Source: Cellvibrio sp. UBA7661 (GTDB lineage Bacteria; Pseudomonadota; Gammaproteobacteria; Pseudomonadales; Cellvibrionaceae). From it: a DNA stretch of 64,000 nucleotides. Made by a program: the position numbers and the translations under genes. Shown piece after piece: positions 17,374 to 26,732 of this stretch. Where the stretch lies: positions 248,001-312,000 of the forward strand of contig DLHT01000011.1 of NCBI GenBank assembly GCA_002483365.1. The letters are read 5' to 3'. Under the pieces are notes generated by a model, which had not been told where the DNA came from, did not search any database, and worked only from the letters and a program-made list of their open reading frames with translations. Numbering within the stretch: position 1 is the stretch's first letter; the number at the start of each line of letters is the position of its first letter.

Positions 17374-17460
17374 TGGTGCCAGTGGTCGGACTCGAACCGA
17401 CACGCTTTTAAGGGCGCCGGATTTTGAATCCGGTGCGTCTACCAATTCCGCCACACTGGC
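17374..17460 (-). tRNA. tRNA-Leu(CAA)
   Basis: The minus strand reads GCCAGTGTGGCGGAATTGG at the 5' end and ends CCACTGGCACCA, so CCA is encoded. The seven-base acceptor stem GCCAGTG/CACTGGC pairs perfectly. The anticodon stem CCGGA/TCCGG encloses TTCAAAA, giving anticodon CAA. A long variable arm (CGCCCTTAAAAGCG) marks it as class II leucine tRNA, and GGTTCGAGTCC forms the T loop. Length 87 with CCA. It has its own promoter and terminator. Pseudomonas also carries a leucine tRNA beside queA. Confidence 0.97.
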
Positions 17461-17471
17461 GAGTGGTGCGC

Positions 17472-17499
17472 ATTTTAATGATTTGGAGCTTGCTGTCAA
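17472..17499 (-). promoter_or_regulatory. sigma-70 promoter of tRNA-Leu
   Basis: On the minus strand TTGACA (17494-17499), a 16-base spacer and TAAAAT (17472-17477) end 11 bases before the tRNA 5' end. This is the best sigma-70 match I saw in the window. Confidence 0.75.
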
Positions 17500-17707
17500 A
17501 CATTTATTACGAAAACTTCACCCTGCCCACATTTACTAAACAACTTGATCAAAAAGCGATTCATTTAAGTGGTTTGGGCCAGTTTCAGATACAGACCTCC
17601 CTGGTTTTGAAATAAGGCTTTTCCATTTCCGTATTTTGAAATGATCGCAAATTGGAGTAACCTGCCGACTTTTTTCAAGTCAATCCCTATCAAGTTGTCC
17701 GATTGTT

Positions 17708-18790
17708 ATGCGTCGCCAGGATTTTTTCTACGAATTACCTGATTCTCTTATTGCCCGTGCTCCTGCTGCAGAGCGGCGCGGTAGCCGATTGTTGCAGTTG
17801 GACGGTGTATCCGGCCAGCTGACTCACGGACATTTTCCTGATTTGCTTGATCTCGTTGAGCCTGGTGATCTAATGGTGTTCAACAACACGCGAGTTATTC
17901 CGGCACGTCTGTTTGGGCAGAAGGAGTCGGGTGGGCAGGTTGAGGTATTGGTGGAGCGCGTGCTCGACAACCGCAGAGTGCTTTCCCACACCCGTGCCAG
18001 TAAATCGCCAAAAGTGGGTGCACAGGTCATTTTGCAAGATGGCACGCGTATCCGGCTTGTTGCCCGGCACGATGCTTTATTCGAATGGGAGTTTTTAGGG
18101 GGTGATCCTGTGCTGGTTGTATTGGATCGCATTGGTCATATGCCTTTGCCTCCTTATATAGACAGGGATGATGTAGCAGCTGATCGTGAGCGTTACCAAA
18201 CCGTTTATGGCAAGAAACAGGGTGCCGTGGCAGCACCAACTGCGGGCTTGCACTTTGACGAGTTGATGCTCGAACAGTTGCGGGAAAAAGGCGTGAATAT
18301 TGCCTTTGTGACTCTGCACGTGGGAGCAGGTACTTTCCAGAATATGCGAGTTGATAACATTGCCGAGCACCAAATGCATTCGGAGATCATGGATGTATCG
18401 GAAGAGGTATGTGAGTTAGTGCGTTCGACCAAGGCTGCAGGCAAGCGTGTAATCGCCGTCGGCACAACCAGCGTCCGTAGCTTGGAATCGGCTGCGCAGG
18501 GTTATGCTGACATTGCGCAAAAAGGCGAGATCCACCCATATCAAGGCGAGACCAGTATCTTCATATATCCCGGCTATCAGTTTCAGGTGGTTGATGCTTT
18601 GGTGACTAATTTCCATTTGCCTGAATCGACACTCATCATGTTGGTGTCGGCTTTTGCTGGCTATCACTTTACGATGGCTGCTTACAAAGAAGCTGTTATT
18701 CAGCAATATCGTTTTTTCAGTTATGGCGATGCCATGTTTATCACCCGTAATCCCGCAGCCACACAACAATCTGTTGGGATGGCCAATTAA
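17708..18790 (+). CDS. queA: S-adenosylmethionine:tRNA ribosyltransferase-isomerase
   Basis: Transfers the ribosyl part of SAM to preQ1-tRNA, forming epoxyqueuosine at the wobble position. The 360-aa protein opens MRRQDFFYELPDSLIARAPA and shows GDLMVFNNTRVIPARLFG, AAPTAGLHFDE, THVGAGTFxxR-type sequence (LHVGAGTFQNMR) and VTNFHLPESTLIMLVSAFAG, all QueA landmarks. Length is normal. It is followed 30 bases later by tgt, the preceding step in queuosine formation, as one operon. Confidence 0.97.
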   Translation: MRRQDFFYELPDSLIARAPAAERRGSRLLQLDGVSGQLTHGHFPDLLDLVEPGDLMVFNNTRVIPARLFGQKESGGQVEVLVERVLDNRRVLSHTRASKSPKVGAQVILQDGTRIRLVARHDALFEWEFLGGDPVLVVLDRIGHMPLPPYIDRDDVAADRERYQTVYGKKQGAVAAPTAGLHFDELMLEQLREKGVNIAFVTLHVGAGTFQNMRVDNIAEHQMHSEIMDVSEEVCELVRSTKAAGKRVIAVGTTSVRSLESAAQGYADIAQKGEIHPYQGETSIFIYPGYQFQVVDALVTNFHLPESTLIMLVSAFAGYHFTMAAYKEAVIQQYRFFSYGDAMFITRNPAATQQSVGMAN

Positions 18791-18820
18791 TTTTTATCTG
18801 AAAAACTCAGAGAGAAAAAC

Positions 18821-19975
18821 GTGACTAATCAATGTTTTATGGAATTTGAATTAGATAGCCAGACGGGCAGGGCGCGCCGTGGTCGCTTGAAATTTCCGCG
18901 TGGCACAGTTGAGACACCTGCATTTATGCCAGTAGGTACCTATGGAACAGTGAAGGGGCTTACCCCGCGCGATGTGGAGGATATAGGTGCCCAAATTATT
19001 CTCGGTAATACCTTCCATTTGATGCTGCGCCCGGGAACAGAAGTGGTGAAGGCTCACGGCCCCTCCAACAAGGGGACATTGCACGACTTTATGCAATGGA
19101 AGGGGCCAATCCTGACTGACTCAGGCGGTTTTCAGGTCTTCAGCTTGGGGAAATTGCGCAAAATCACCGAAGAAGGTGTGACCTTCAAATCCCCCATTAA
19201 CGGAAGCAAAGTGTTTATGGGGCCTGAAGAGTCGATGCAGGTACAGCGCGACTTGGGCTCCGATATAGTCATGATCTTTGATGAATGTACCCCTTATCCA
19301 GCGACTATTCATGAGGCGCGAGACTCTATGGAGCTGTCGTTGCGATGGGCAAAGCGCTCCAAAATCGCACATGGTGATAATCCTTCTGCATTGTTCGGGA
19401 TAGTTCAGGGCGGCATGTATGAAAACCTGCGCACAGAATCGCTAACAGGACTGGTTGAGATCGGTTTTGATGGTTATGCGATCGGTGGTCTTTCTGTTGG
19501 TGAACCAAAAGAAGATATGTTGCGGATACTTGAAAGCCTTACGCCCCAAATGCCCAAGCACAAGCCGCGTTATTTAATGGGTGTTGGGAAGCCGGGTGAT
19601 ATCGTAGAAGCGGTGCGCCGCGGTGTGGATATGTTTGATTGTGTGATGCCTACCCGTAATGCGCGTAACGGTCACCTGTTCACCAGTGAGGGCGTTATCA
19701 AACTGCGTAACGCCAAGTATCGTGAAGATACTTCTCCCTTGGATCCTTTATGTGATTGTTACACCTGTAAAAACTTCTCTCGTTCCTACCTGCATCATTT
19801 GGATAAATGCAATGAAATGCTGGGGGCACAACTCAATACTATCCATAATCTGCGTTACTACCAGCGGATTATGGCGGATATGCGCAAGGCTCTGAGTGAA
19901 AACACATTTGATTCCTTTTTGGCCGATTTTTATGGTCGTCAAGGATTGGCGGTTCCGCCGGCACCACCGATGTAG
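18821..19975 (+). CDS. tgt: tRNA-guanine transglycosylase
   Basis: Exchanges G34 of Asn, Asp, His and Tyr tRNAs for preQ1. I use GTG 18821 because AGAGAG lies just upstream; ATG 18839 (MEFELDSQ) has no ribosome site, though it matches the usual N-terminus. Catalytic features are present: ILTDSGGFQVFSLG, the nucleophile region GVDMFDCVMPTRNARNG, and the zinc site CDCYTC followed by HHLDKCNE. The 384-aa length is normal. The yajC gene that usually follows is missing. Confidence 0.97.
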   Translation: MTNQCFMEFELDSQTGRARRGRLKFPRGTVETPAFMPVGTYGTVKGLTPRDVEDIGAQIILGNTFHLMLRPGTEVVKAHGPSNKGTLHDFMQWKGPILTDSGGFQVFSLGKLRKITEEGVTFKSPINGSKVFMGPEESMQVQRDLGSDIVMIFDECTPYPATIHEARDSMELSLRWAKRSKIAHGDNPSALFGIVQGGMYENLRTESLTGLVEIGFDGYAIGGLSVGEPKEDMLRILESLTPQMPKHKPRYLMGVGKPGDIVEAVRRGVDMFDCVMPTRNARNGHLFTSEGVIKLRNAKYREDTSPLDPLCDCYTCKNFSRSYLHHLDKCNEMLGAQLNTIHNLRYYQRIMADMRKALSENTFDSFLADFYGRQGLAVPPAPPM

Positions 19976-19986
19976 GTGTGTTGGCG

Positions 19987-20014
19987 TTGTTGTATGCCAA
20001 TTAAAGGGTATAAT
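19987..20014 (+). promoter_or_regulatory. possible promoter ahead of secDF
   Basis: TTGTTG (19987-19992), 16 bases, then a perfect TATAAT (20009-20014), about 125 bases before secD. It lies where yajC would normally be and could let secDF be transcribed independently of queA-tgt. Confidence 0.45.
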
Positions 20015-20139
20015 CCGGCGCCCTTGACCATACCGCAGTCATAAATTGGCTGTGTGCTCGTAAAAATAAGGCGGAGTGATTGGCGTAGCCTGAATCATCA
20101 GTGCTCTGAAGTCTGCCGCAGACCAGTTGGGAAATTTTT

Positions 20140-22020
20140 ATGCTAAACCGTTATCCCCTGTGGAAATACCTGTTACTGCTGTTCTTTACGGTGGTTGGTG
20201 TTGTGTATTCGATCCCCAATTTATACGCACCTGATGCGGCTATCCAGGTTTCCGGTGACTCCAGTGCGAAAGTGATTGATGCACCTGTACTGACCAAAAT
20301 GGAAGCGGCGTTGAAAGAGGCCAATATAGAAGCTTTTGGCGGTGAGGTGACAGACAAAACTGCCATGGTTCGCATCAAAAATGTCGAGCAGCAAATGGCA
20401 GCGCGCAAAATTGTGCAGCAGGCGTTGGGCGATGGTTATGTGGTGGCATTGAATACTGCATCTACAACGCCAGAGTGGTTGAAAGCTATAGGTGCATCAC
20501 CCCTGAAATTGGGGCTTGACCTTGCAGGTGGCGTGCATTTTTTGCTGGAAGTTGATACTGCCTCGGCCGTTGCAAAGCGGCAGGAAATCAATGCTGATGA
20601 TATGAAAGAGAAAATGCGCAAAGCCAAGGTACGTTATACCTCTGTAATTGCGCAAAAGGATAATCAGATTGTGGCGCGCTTTCGCAATGCAGAGGCACGT
20701 GATGAGGCGATCAGCTTACTGCGGAGTGACTTCCCAACGCTGCTCTTCACTACACCTGATAAACAAGAAGATGGTGATTTTGTCTTTAATGCTAATTTCA
20801 GTGAGGCAGGTGTACGGGAAATTGAAGATTACGCTGTCAGCCAGAACCTGATCACTTTGCGCAACCGTGTTAACGAATTAGGTGTGTCTGAACCAATGGT
20901 ACAGCGCCAGGGGCGCAATCGCATTATCGTACAGTTGGCTGGTATTCAGGATCCTGCAGAAGCTAAACGTGTTATTGGTAAAACCGCTAATCTGGAGTTT
21001 CGTTTGGGAGCATCTCCAGACACGTTGGTATCTAATAAAGAGTCTTTCCCTTACAAAGACGAGCTGATGCAAATGCAGCGCGGCAATGCTGAGCTGGAAA
21101 AACAATTGATTGTGACTGGAGATCGTGTTGCTAACGCAACCAGTAGTTTTGATCCGGAAACTAACCAGCCACAGGTCAATATTACCCTCGATAGTCTTGG
21201 TGGTACACATATGCACCGCGTAACCCGCAATAACGTGGGTCGCCAAATGGGTATCCTGTTTATCGAATATAAAACCCGTACGCAAATTGTGAAAAATGCG
21301 GCGGGTGAAAGCGTTGAAAAGATGACGCAGTACGTTGAGCGCAAGGTGATTAGTCTTGCGACCATCCAAAGTGCGCTTGGTGTGCAGTTCCGTATTACAG
21401 GTTTGGATAGCCCGGCGGAAGCATCGGAGTTGGCGTTGCTATTGCGTGCAGGAGCCTTGGCTGCACCTATGCATTTTGTGGAAGAGCGTACTATCGGCCC
21501 ATCATTGGGTGCTGAAAATATTGCAAGTGGTGTTGATGCAACCTTGTGGGGATTTGGGCTGGTAGTGCTGTTTATGTTATTTGCATATCGCGTTTTTGGG
21601 CTTTTTGCGAATATCGCGTTAGGTGTGAACTTGTTACTGATGCTCACCATGCTTTCTATGTTTGGTGCAACTTTAACATTGCCGGGTATTGCCGGGATTG
21701 TGTTGAGTATTGGTATGGCGGTCGATGCCAACGTTCTTATCCACTCGCGGATCCGTGAAGAATTGAAAAATGGCGCATCGCCACAACAAGCTATTTACGC
21801 AGGCTATGACCGGGCGTTCGTTACCATTGTTGATGCCAACCTGACGACTTTGATTGTCGGCATTATTTTGTTTGCGATTGGTACAGGACCTATTAAAGGC
21901 TTTGCTGTGACCCTTATTGTGGGGATCATTACAACGATGTATGCCGCAGTCAGCTGCAGTCGCGCACTTGCCAATCTTGTATATGGCACTCGCAAAAACC
22001 TACAGAAAATTTCGATTTAA
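20140..22020 (+). CDS. secD: protein translocase subunit SecD
   Basis: Inner-membrane partner of SecYEG that uses the proton gradient to pull exported proteins across. The 626-aa protein has a first helix YLLLLFFTVVGVVYSIPNLY, a large periplasmic domain containing GLDLAGGVHFLLEVD and the paired LRNRVNELGVSEPMVQRQGR stretch, and a C-terminal RND-like domain with five helices including GIAGIVLSIGMAVDANVLI and FAVTLIVGIITTMYAAV. Twelve bases separate it from secF. Confidence 0.97.
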   Translation: MLNRYPLWKYLLLLFFTVVGVVYSIPNLYAPDAAIQVSGDSSAKVIDAPVLTKMEAALKEANIEAFGGEVTDKTAMVRIKNVEQQMAARKIVQQALGDGYVVALNTASTTPEWLKAIGASPLKLGLDLAGGVHFLLEVDTASAVAKRQEINADDMKEKMRKAKVRYTSVIAQKDNQIVARFRNAEARDEAISLLRSDFPTLLFTTPDKQEDGDFVFNANFSEAGVREIEDYAVSQNLITLRNRVNELGVSEPMVQRQGRNRIIVQLAGIQDPAEAKRVIGKTANLEFRLGASPDTLVSNKESFPYKDELMQMQRGNAELEKQLIVTGDRVANATSSFDPETNQPQVNITLDSLGGTHMHRVTRNNVGRQMGILFIEYKTRTQIVKNAAGESVEKMTQYVERKVISLATIQSALGVQFRITGLDSPAEASELALLLRAGALAAPMHFVEERTIGPSLGAENIASGVDATLWGFGLVVLFMLFAYRVFGLFANIALGVNLLLMLTMLSMFGATLTLPGIAGIVLSIGMAVDANVLIHSRIREELKNGASPQQAIYAGYDRAFVTIVDANLTTLIVGIILFAIGTGPIKGFAVTLIVGIITTMYAAVSCSRALANLVYGTRKNLQKISI

Positions 22021-22032
22021 GAGATCACTGCT

Positions 22033-23193
22033 ATGACTAAGGAATTACGTGTTATTGATTTTATGGGGGTGAGACATTACACCTCTGCCTTGTCCATCTT
22101 GATCGTCGTTATTTCTATCGCATCGTTGGCAATCAATGGCTTGAAATTGGGTTTGGACTTTACCGGCGGTACTCAATTAGAACTGTTGTTGGATAAGCCT
22201 GCTGATCTAGACAAAATTCGTGAAGTGTTGGAAGCGGAAGAGTTGAAAAGCCCGGTAGCCGTGCTGTTTGGTTCTGAGCAGGAAGTAATGATCCGCACTC
22301 AAGATCAAATGAAAGAAAAAGCGCAACAGAAATTGAGCAGCGTGATTTCAGGTTTGGGATCTGGAGCAGCACTTGAAGCAATAGAACGCCCAAGACGCGA
22401 ATTGGAAGGTTTTGCTGATACCTTGGTATTGACTAATGTCAGTAGCGAAATCGTGTCGCAAAAAAACCTGTTTCCCGCGGCTGATTATGGCCGTGTGGAT
22501 TACCAACAGCGAGATGGTAAAACCCTGGTCACTATAGAAAACCCTATTGAGTCGGTTTATTTGCGTCGTATTATTTCCGATATAGAAAAAGCTACTGACA
22601 GTCAAATTCAATTGCGTAGCAGTGAATTTGTTGGGCCACAAATTGGTGATGAACTGCGCGATCAGGGTGGTTTAGGATTGTTGGTTGCGTTTGCATTGGT
22701 CTTTTTGTACGTTGCTGTGCAGTTCCAATGGAAGTTTTCGATTGGTGCAATTATTGGGTTGATTCATGATGTCATTGTTACCTTGGGCTTTTTTGCGTTT
22801 TTTCATTGGGACTTTGATCTGACTGTGCTTGCAGCGATACTTGCACTCATAGGTTACTCTATCAATGACACTATCGTTATATATGACCGCATTCGTGAGA
22901 ATTTCCGTATCCTGCGCAAAATGCATCCGCATGAGGTGATCAACATTTCAATCTCCCAGACTTTAGGTCGGACTATCATGACCTCAGTATCAGTATTTAT
23001 TGTATTGTTCTGTCTGTATTTTATTGCAGGAGAGACGCTGCAAGGTTTTGCATTGGCATTGATCATTGGTATTGTTGCTGGTACTTACTCATCGGTTTAT
23101 ATCTGTGCCAATATCACTGCGGCACTCGGGATCACCAAAGAGGATTTGATGCCGAAAGTGCGCGACGAAAATGAAGCGCAAGAAACTCCTTGA
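22033..23193 (+). CDS. secF: protein translocase subunit SecF
   Basis: Forms a complex with SecD. The 386-aa protein opens with helix SALSILIVVISIASLAINGL, then GLDFTGGTQLEL, the SecF signature. Later helices include LVAFALVFLYVAVQFQWKF, DLTVLAAILALIGYSINDTI and LALIIGIVAGTYSSVYIC. It is about 60 residues longer than E. coli SecF, mainly in the periplasmic part (about 80-170). A strong hairpin follows the gene. Confidence 0.97.
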   Translation: MTKELRVIDFMGVRHYTSALSILIVVISIASLAINGLKLGLDFTGGTQLELLLDKPADLDKIREVLEAEELKSPVAVLFGSEQEVMIRTQDQMKEKAQQKLSSVISGLGSGAALEAIERPRRELEGFADTLVLTNVSSEIVSQKNLFPAADYGRVDYQQRDGKTLVTIENPIESVYLRRIISDIEKATDSQIQLRSSEFVGPQIGDELRDQGGLGLLVAFALVFLYVAVQFQWKFSIGAIIGLIHDVIVTLGFFAFFHWDFDLTVLAAILALIGYSINDTIVIYDRIRENFRILRKMHPHEVINISISQTLGRTIMTSVSVFIVLFCLYFIAGETLQGFALALIIGIVAGTYSSVYICANITAALGITKEDLMPKVRDENEAQETP

Positions 23194-23210
23194 TGAGTGT
23201 ACTTTTCTAA

Positions 23211-23244
23211 ACAACAACAGCGCCTCAAGGCGCTGTTGTTGTTT
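23211..23244 (+). terminator. terminator after secF
   Basis: ACAACAACAGCGCC (23211-23224), loop TCAA, GGCGCTGTTGTTGT (23229-23242): a perfect 14-bp stem, but the T run that follows is short. Confidence 0.75.
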
Positions 23245-23349
23245 GTGGTGTTTGGATTTTTTCGACATTGTGTAATCAGTTGATCTCAGCTATCGTCAAC
23301 TCACCTTTTTATTCTCCTGTCTCCATTTTTCCATCATTAATGGGATTTT

Positions 23350-25356
23350 ATGATCGAGCACATTAGCTTTAACCCTTCGCTACAACAGAGTGATGACATT
23401 GAGCTGTTGCGTGAAACTGTTGGCCGCTTCCAGCGTATTTTCAATGGTAGCGGTTATGGTTTTTGGGAGTGGAACCTGCAAACCCAGCATATTGAATGGT
23501 CGGGTGGTTTTTGGGAGCGATTGGGGTATGGCACCGAGGATGCAGAAAATATCAGTGATGCGGCCAAAGTGCTGACGTTCATGCACCCGGATGACCGTGA
23601 GTTCGCGATCGAAGCGGCGCGCCAGCACTTGCGGACGGGAAAACCTTTGGATGTGTCTTATCGTATCCAGACTAAAAATGGCAGTTACATCTGGACGCAA
23701 GTGCGAGCCGATTCCTTACGTGACGCGCAAGGGCGCGCCACGATTATGTCCGGAGTCAATTTTGATATCACCGAGATTAAAAAAGTGGAGGCAGCACTGC
23801 GCGAAAGTGAGGCGCGTCAGGTGCGCATTATCCAGGCATCAAGTGACGGGATTTGGGAGTGGTATGCGGATCGTGGAGGCTTTCATTTTTCACATCGCTG
23901 CTGGGAGCTGCTGGGTTACGATGATCTTGATGATGTACTGACAGAGGGTGAAGATCGCCTCAAAATTTGGCGCAAGCATATTTACCCGCAAGATTTGGCC
24001 AAATTTGATAATGCCTTGGTTGAGCATATGGCAGGGCGTGCTCCTTTTGATGTGGAGTACCGGCTTATTAGCACACATGGGGAGATTCGTTGGATCCGCG
24101 GCCGTGGTCGCGCAGTATTCAATGAGAAAGGGCAACCGATCATGATGTCGGGTAGCAATATGGATATCACGGAAGTTAAACGCGCAGAAGAGCGGGTTAT
24201 TCAGGCAAAAGAACAGGCCGAACAGGCGAATCGAGCCAAGTCAGAGTTTTTATCGAGCATGAGCCATGAATTGCGCACACCGCTCAATGCAATTCTCGGT
24301 TACACCCAGCTGTTTGAATATGACGGCAATTTAAAATCGCAACAAATTGATAACGTGCGTGAAATCCGCAAGGCGGGCGAACATCTTTTACAGCTGATTA
24401 ATGATGTGCTGGATCTGGCGAAAATCGAATCGGGCAGCATGACCGTCTCCTTGGAGCCAGTGTTGGTATCGCGCTTGATTGTGGAATGTTTTACGTTGGT
24501 TCAGCCGCAAGCAGATGCCAAAGGAATTCGCCTTGTGTCATCGCTTGCCGAGTTCGCCAATACTTATGTCATTGCCGACCATGTGCGTTTCAAACAAGCA
24601 CTGCTGAATTTGCTGAGCAATGCAGTGAAATACAATCATGTTGGTGGTGAGGTAGAAGTGAAGCTGGTAAGTCAGCCCGGGCAGCAATTGCGTATCAGTG
24701 TGCGCGATACCGGGCGAGGTATTCCGTTGCAACGCCAACATGAGGTGTTCCAGCCATTTAATCGCCTGAGTGCTGAAAACACTACGATTGAAGGTTCTGG
24801 AGTTGGCTTGGTGATTACCAAACAACTGGTTGAAATGATGCAGGGAAAGCTCGATTTCACCAGTGCCGAAGGAATCGGTACTACCTTCTGGATTGATTTC
24901 CCTATGGCATCGGAATGGAATGCTGATACCGTGATTCGCAGTCCATCCAGTAAGGATTACAGTCCCGCAGTGCTTCAGGTAAAGCGCCGTTGTAAAGTCC
25001 TGTATGTGGAAGACAATCCCACCAATATTCGATTATTACAGCAAGTATTTGCCCGTTACCCGCAACTGGATTTGGACATTGCTGAAGAGGCTTTTCTGGG
25101 TATTTACAAAGCGCGCAGTCAACAGCCTGACTTGATTATTCTCGATATCAACTTGCCTGGTATGGATGGTTATGAAGTGCTTGCGGTGCTGAAAAATGAT
25201 CCGACCACCAGTCAAATTCCCGTGTTGGGCCTGTCCGCGAATGCCATGCCTTACGATGTCGAGCGTGGACGTAATTCAGGCTTTTATGATTACCTTACCA
25301 AACCAGTTGATATTCATCATCTGATCGATGCATTTAATAAATTACTGCACGATTAA
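23350..25356 (+). CDS. PAS-PAS hybrid histidine kinase with receiver domain
   Basis: A 668-aa cytoplasmic sensor kinase with no signal peptide or membrane helix. Domains in order: PAS (about 27-148, FxWEWNLQTQHIEWS), PAS (about 155-280, IWEWYADRGGFHFS), a short coiled coil, HisKA with SSMSHELRTPLN (His about 305), HATPase with N box LLNLLSNAVKYN, DTGRGI and GSGVGL, and a C-terminal receiver whose acceptor is Asp599 in LIILDINLPGMDGYEVL with the lysine in YLTKPVD. No output domain exists, so a separate phosphotransfer partner is expected. The signal is unknown. It sits alone between secF and the efflux operon. Confidence 0.9.
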   Translation: MIEHISFNPSLQQSDDIELLRETVGRFQRIFNGSGYGFWEWNLQTQHIEWSGGFWERLGYGTEDAENISDAAKVLTFMHPDDREFAIEAARQHLRTGKPLDVSYRIQTKNGSYIWTQVRADSLRDAQGRATIMSGVNFDITEIKKVEAALRESEARQVRIIQASSDGIWEWYADRGGFHFSHRCWELLGYDDLDDVLTEGEDRLKIWRKHIYPQDLAKFDNALVEHMAGRAPFDVEYRLISTHGEIRWIRGRGRAVFNEKGQPIMMSGSNMDITEVKRAEERVIQAKEQAEQANRAKSEFLSSMSHELRTPLNAILGYTQLFEYDGNLKSQQIDNVREIRKAGEHLLQLINDVLDLAKIESGSMTVSLEPVLVSRLIVECFTLVQPQADAKGIRLVSSLAEFANTYVIADHVRFKQALLNLLSNAVKYNHVGGEVEVKLVSQPGQQLRISVRDTGRGIPLQRQHEVFQPFNRLSAENTTIEGSGVGLVITKQLVEMMQGKLDFTSAEGIGTTFWIDFPMASEWNADTVIRSPSSKDYSPAVLQVKRRCKVLYVEDNPTNIRLLQQVFARYPQLDLDIAEEAFLGIYKARSQQPDLIILDINLPGMDGYEVLAVLKNDPTTSQIPVLGLSANAMPYDVERGRNSGFYDYLTKPVDIHHLIDAFNKLLHD

Positions 25357-25503
25357 TTCCCCCTTTGATATTTGTTCTTCATCTTCAGACTCTCTTTTGT
25401 TTTTTCTGACAGAAGAGGGAATCGCCTGACTGTTTAATGGTTTGTTCACAATCGTTAACTAGTGCAAATGTAAGTGGTTTTGCTCTCGCGGCAGCTTATT
25501 ATT

Positions 25504-25529
25504 TCAAAATGAACATTTGTTCATTTTGA
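25504..25529. promoter_or_regulatory. 26-bp palindromic operator ahead of the RND operon
   Basis: Two perfect 12-base arms, TCAAAATGAACA (25504-25515) and TGTTCATTTTGA (25518-25529), separated by TT. It ends 49 bases before the membrane-fusion gene. Size and symmetry fit a TetR-family site, and a TetR gene closes the operon. A tentative promoter TTGTTC (25517-25522), 18 bases, TAGCCT (25541-25546) would be blocked by binding. Assignment to that TetR is inferred. Confidence 0.7.
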
Positions 25530-25578
25530 GCAAGAGGCGCTAGCCTGTGTCGATCATTTTGTTGTGAGGAGTAGAACA

Positions 25579-26727
25579 ATGCGTTCATTAGTGGGATTTG
25601 GGGCAATATTTACCATAGGTGTTATGGGGTTGGCGCTGTCAGCATGTGACACTAAAACTGCGGCACCTGCCGTGCAGCCAACACCAGAAGTAGGTGTGAT
25701 TACCCTGGCTACATCGGATGTTCCGCTGATGGCAGATTTACCCGGACGAACCTCTGCTTACCGCAAAGCAGAGGTGCGCCCGCAGGTCAGTGGAATAATC
25801 CAAAAGCGATTATTTGTTGAAGGCGCTGAGATCAAAGCTGGTGAGCCTTTATATCAAATCGACCCGGCAACCTATGAGGCAGCCCACAATAGTGCTAAAG
25901 CTGAATTAGCCCGCGCCGAGGCCAATTTGGCAGCAGCTGCTGCTAGAGAATCGCGCTATAAAAATCTGGTGGCGATCAAAGCGATTAGTCAACAGGATTA
26001 CGATGATGCGCTAGCTAATTTAGGTCAATCCAAGGCGAATGTCGCAGCAGCCAAAGCAGCGGTTGACGCGGCACGTATCAATCTGAAATATACCCAGGTA
26101 TTGGCTCCGATTGGTGGTGTGATAAGTAAATCCTCCGTTACCGAAGGCGCGTTAGTGAATGCAGGCCAGGCTGAGGTGTTGGCAAGTATCCTTCAGCTAG
26201 ATCCTATTTATGTTGATGTTTCCCAATCTGCCGAAGAGTTGTTGCAGCTGCGCCGCGATGTGCTCAAAGGGGATGTTGCTATTGCAAAATCAGCCAAGGT
26301 GCGGTTGGTGCTGGATGATGGTTCCATTTATGAACACGAAGGCAGTCTGCAGTTTGCTGAAGTGGGCGTAAACGAATCAACAGGTTCCGTCACATTGCGC
26401 GCCCAATTTCCCAATCCTGATCGTCTGTTGTTACCCGGTATGTTTGTTCGCACCCATCTCGAAGAGGGCGTGCGCACCAATGCGCTTTTGGCTCCGCAAC
26501 AGGGAATTACTCGCGACCGTTCTGGCAACGCCAGTGCAATGGTCGTTAACGCTGAAGGCATAGTTGAAGTTCGTCAGCTCAAAACTGCTCGCTCGGTAGG
26601 TGACCAATGGATCGTATTGGAAGGTTTGGCGGTGGGCGATCAAGTCATCGTTGAAGGTTTGCAAAAAGTAAAACCAGGTGCGCCTGTAAAAGCGGTGCCT
26701 GCGTCAAATAGCAAGGCCGGGGAGTAA
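25579..26727 (+). CDS. RND efflux membrane-fusion lipoprotein (AcrA/MexA type)
   Basis: Periplasmic adaptor of a tripartite drug pump. I start at ATG 25579, which has TGAGGAG seven bases ahead, giving 382 aa; the upstream in-frame GTG is part of that site. The signal ends in lipobox LSAC with Cys23 as lipidated residue. Then come the barrel-sandwich half-motif VSGIIQKRLFVEGAEIKAGE, an alanine-rich helical hairpin (about 85-160), the second half LAPIGGVISKSSVTEGALV, and the beta-barrel domain. Five bases separate it from the pump gene. No outer-membrane factor is encoded nearby. Confidence 0.95.
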   Translation: MRSLVGFGAIFTIGVMGLALSACDTKTAAPAVQPTPEVGVITLATSDVPLMADLPGRTSAYRKAEVRPQVSGIIQKRLFVEGAEIKAGEPLYQIDPATYEAAHNSAKAELARAEANLAAAAARESRYKNLVAIKAISQQDYDDALANLGQSKANVAAAKAAVDAARINLKYTQVLAPIGGVISKSSVTEGALVNAGQAEVLASILQLDPIYVDVSQSAEELLQLRRDVLKGDVAIAKSAKVRLVLDDGSIYEHEGSLQFAEVGVNESTGSVTLRAQFPNPDRLLLPGMFVRTHLEEGVRTNALLAPQQGITRDRSGNASAMVVNAEGIVEVRQLKTARSVGDQWIVLEGLAVGDQVIVEGLQKVKPGAPVKAVPASNSKAGE

Positions 26728-26732
26728 AGATT

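Noticed and set aside
20878..21731. Long minus-strand ORFs inside secD
   Set aside because: Antisense to SecD, compositionally biased, no signal of real coding.
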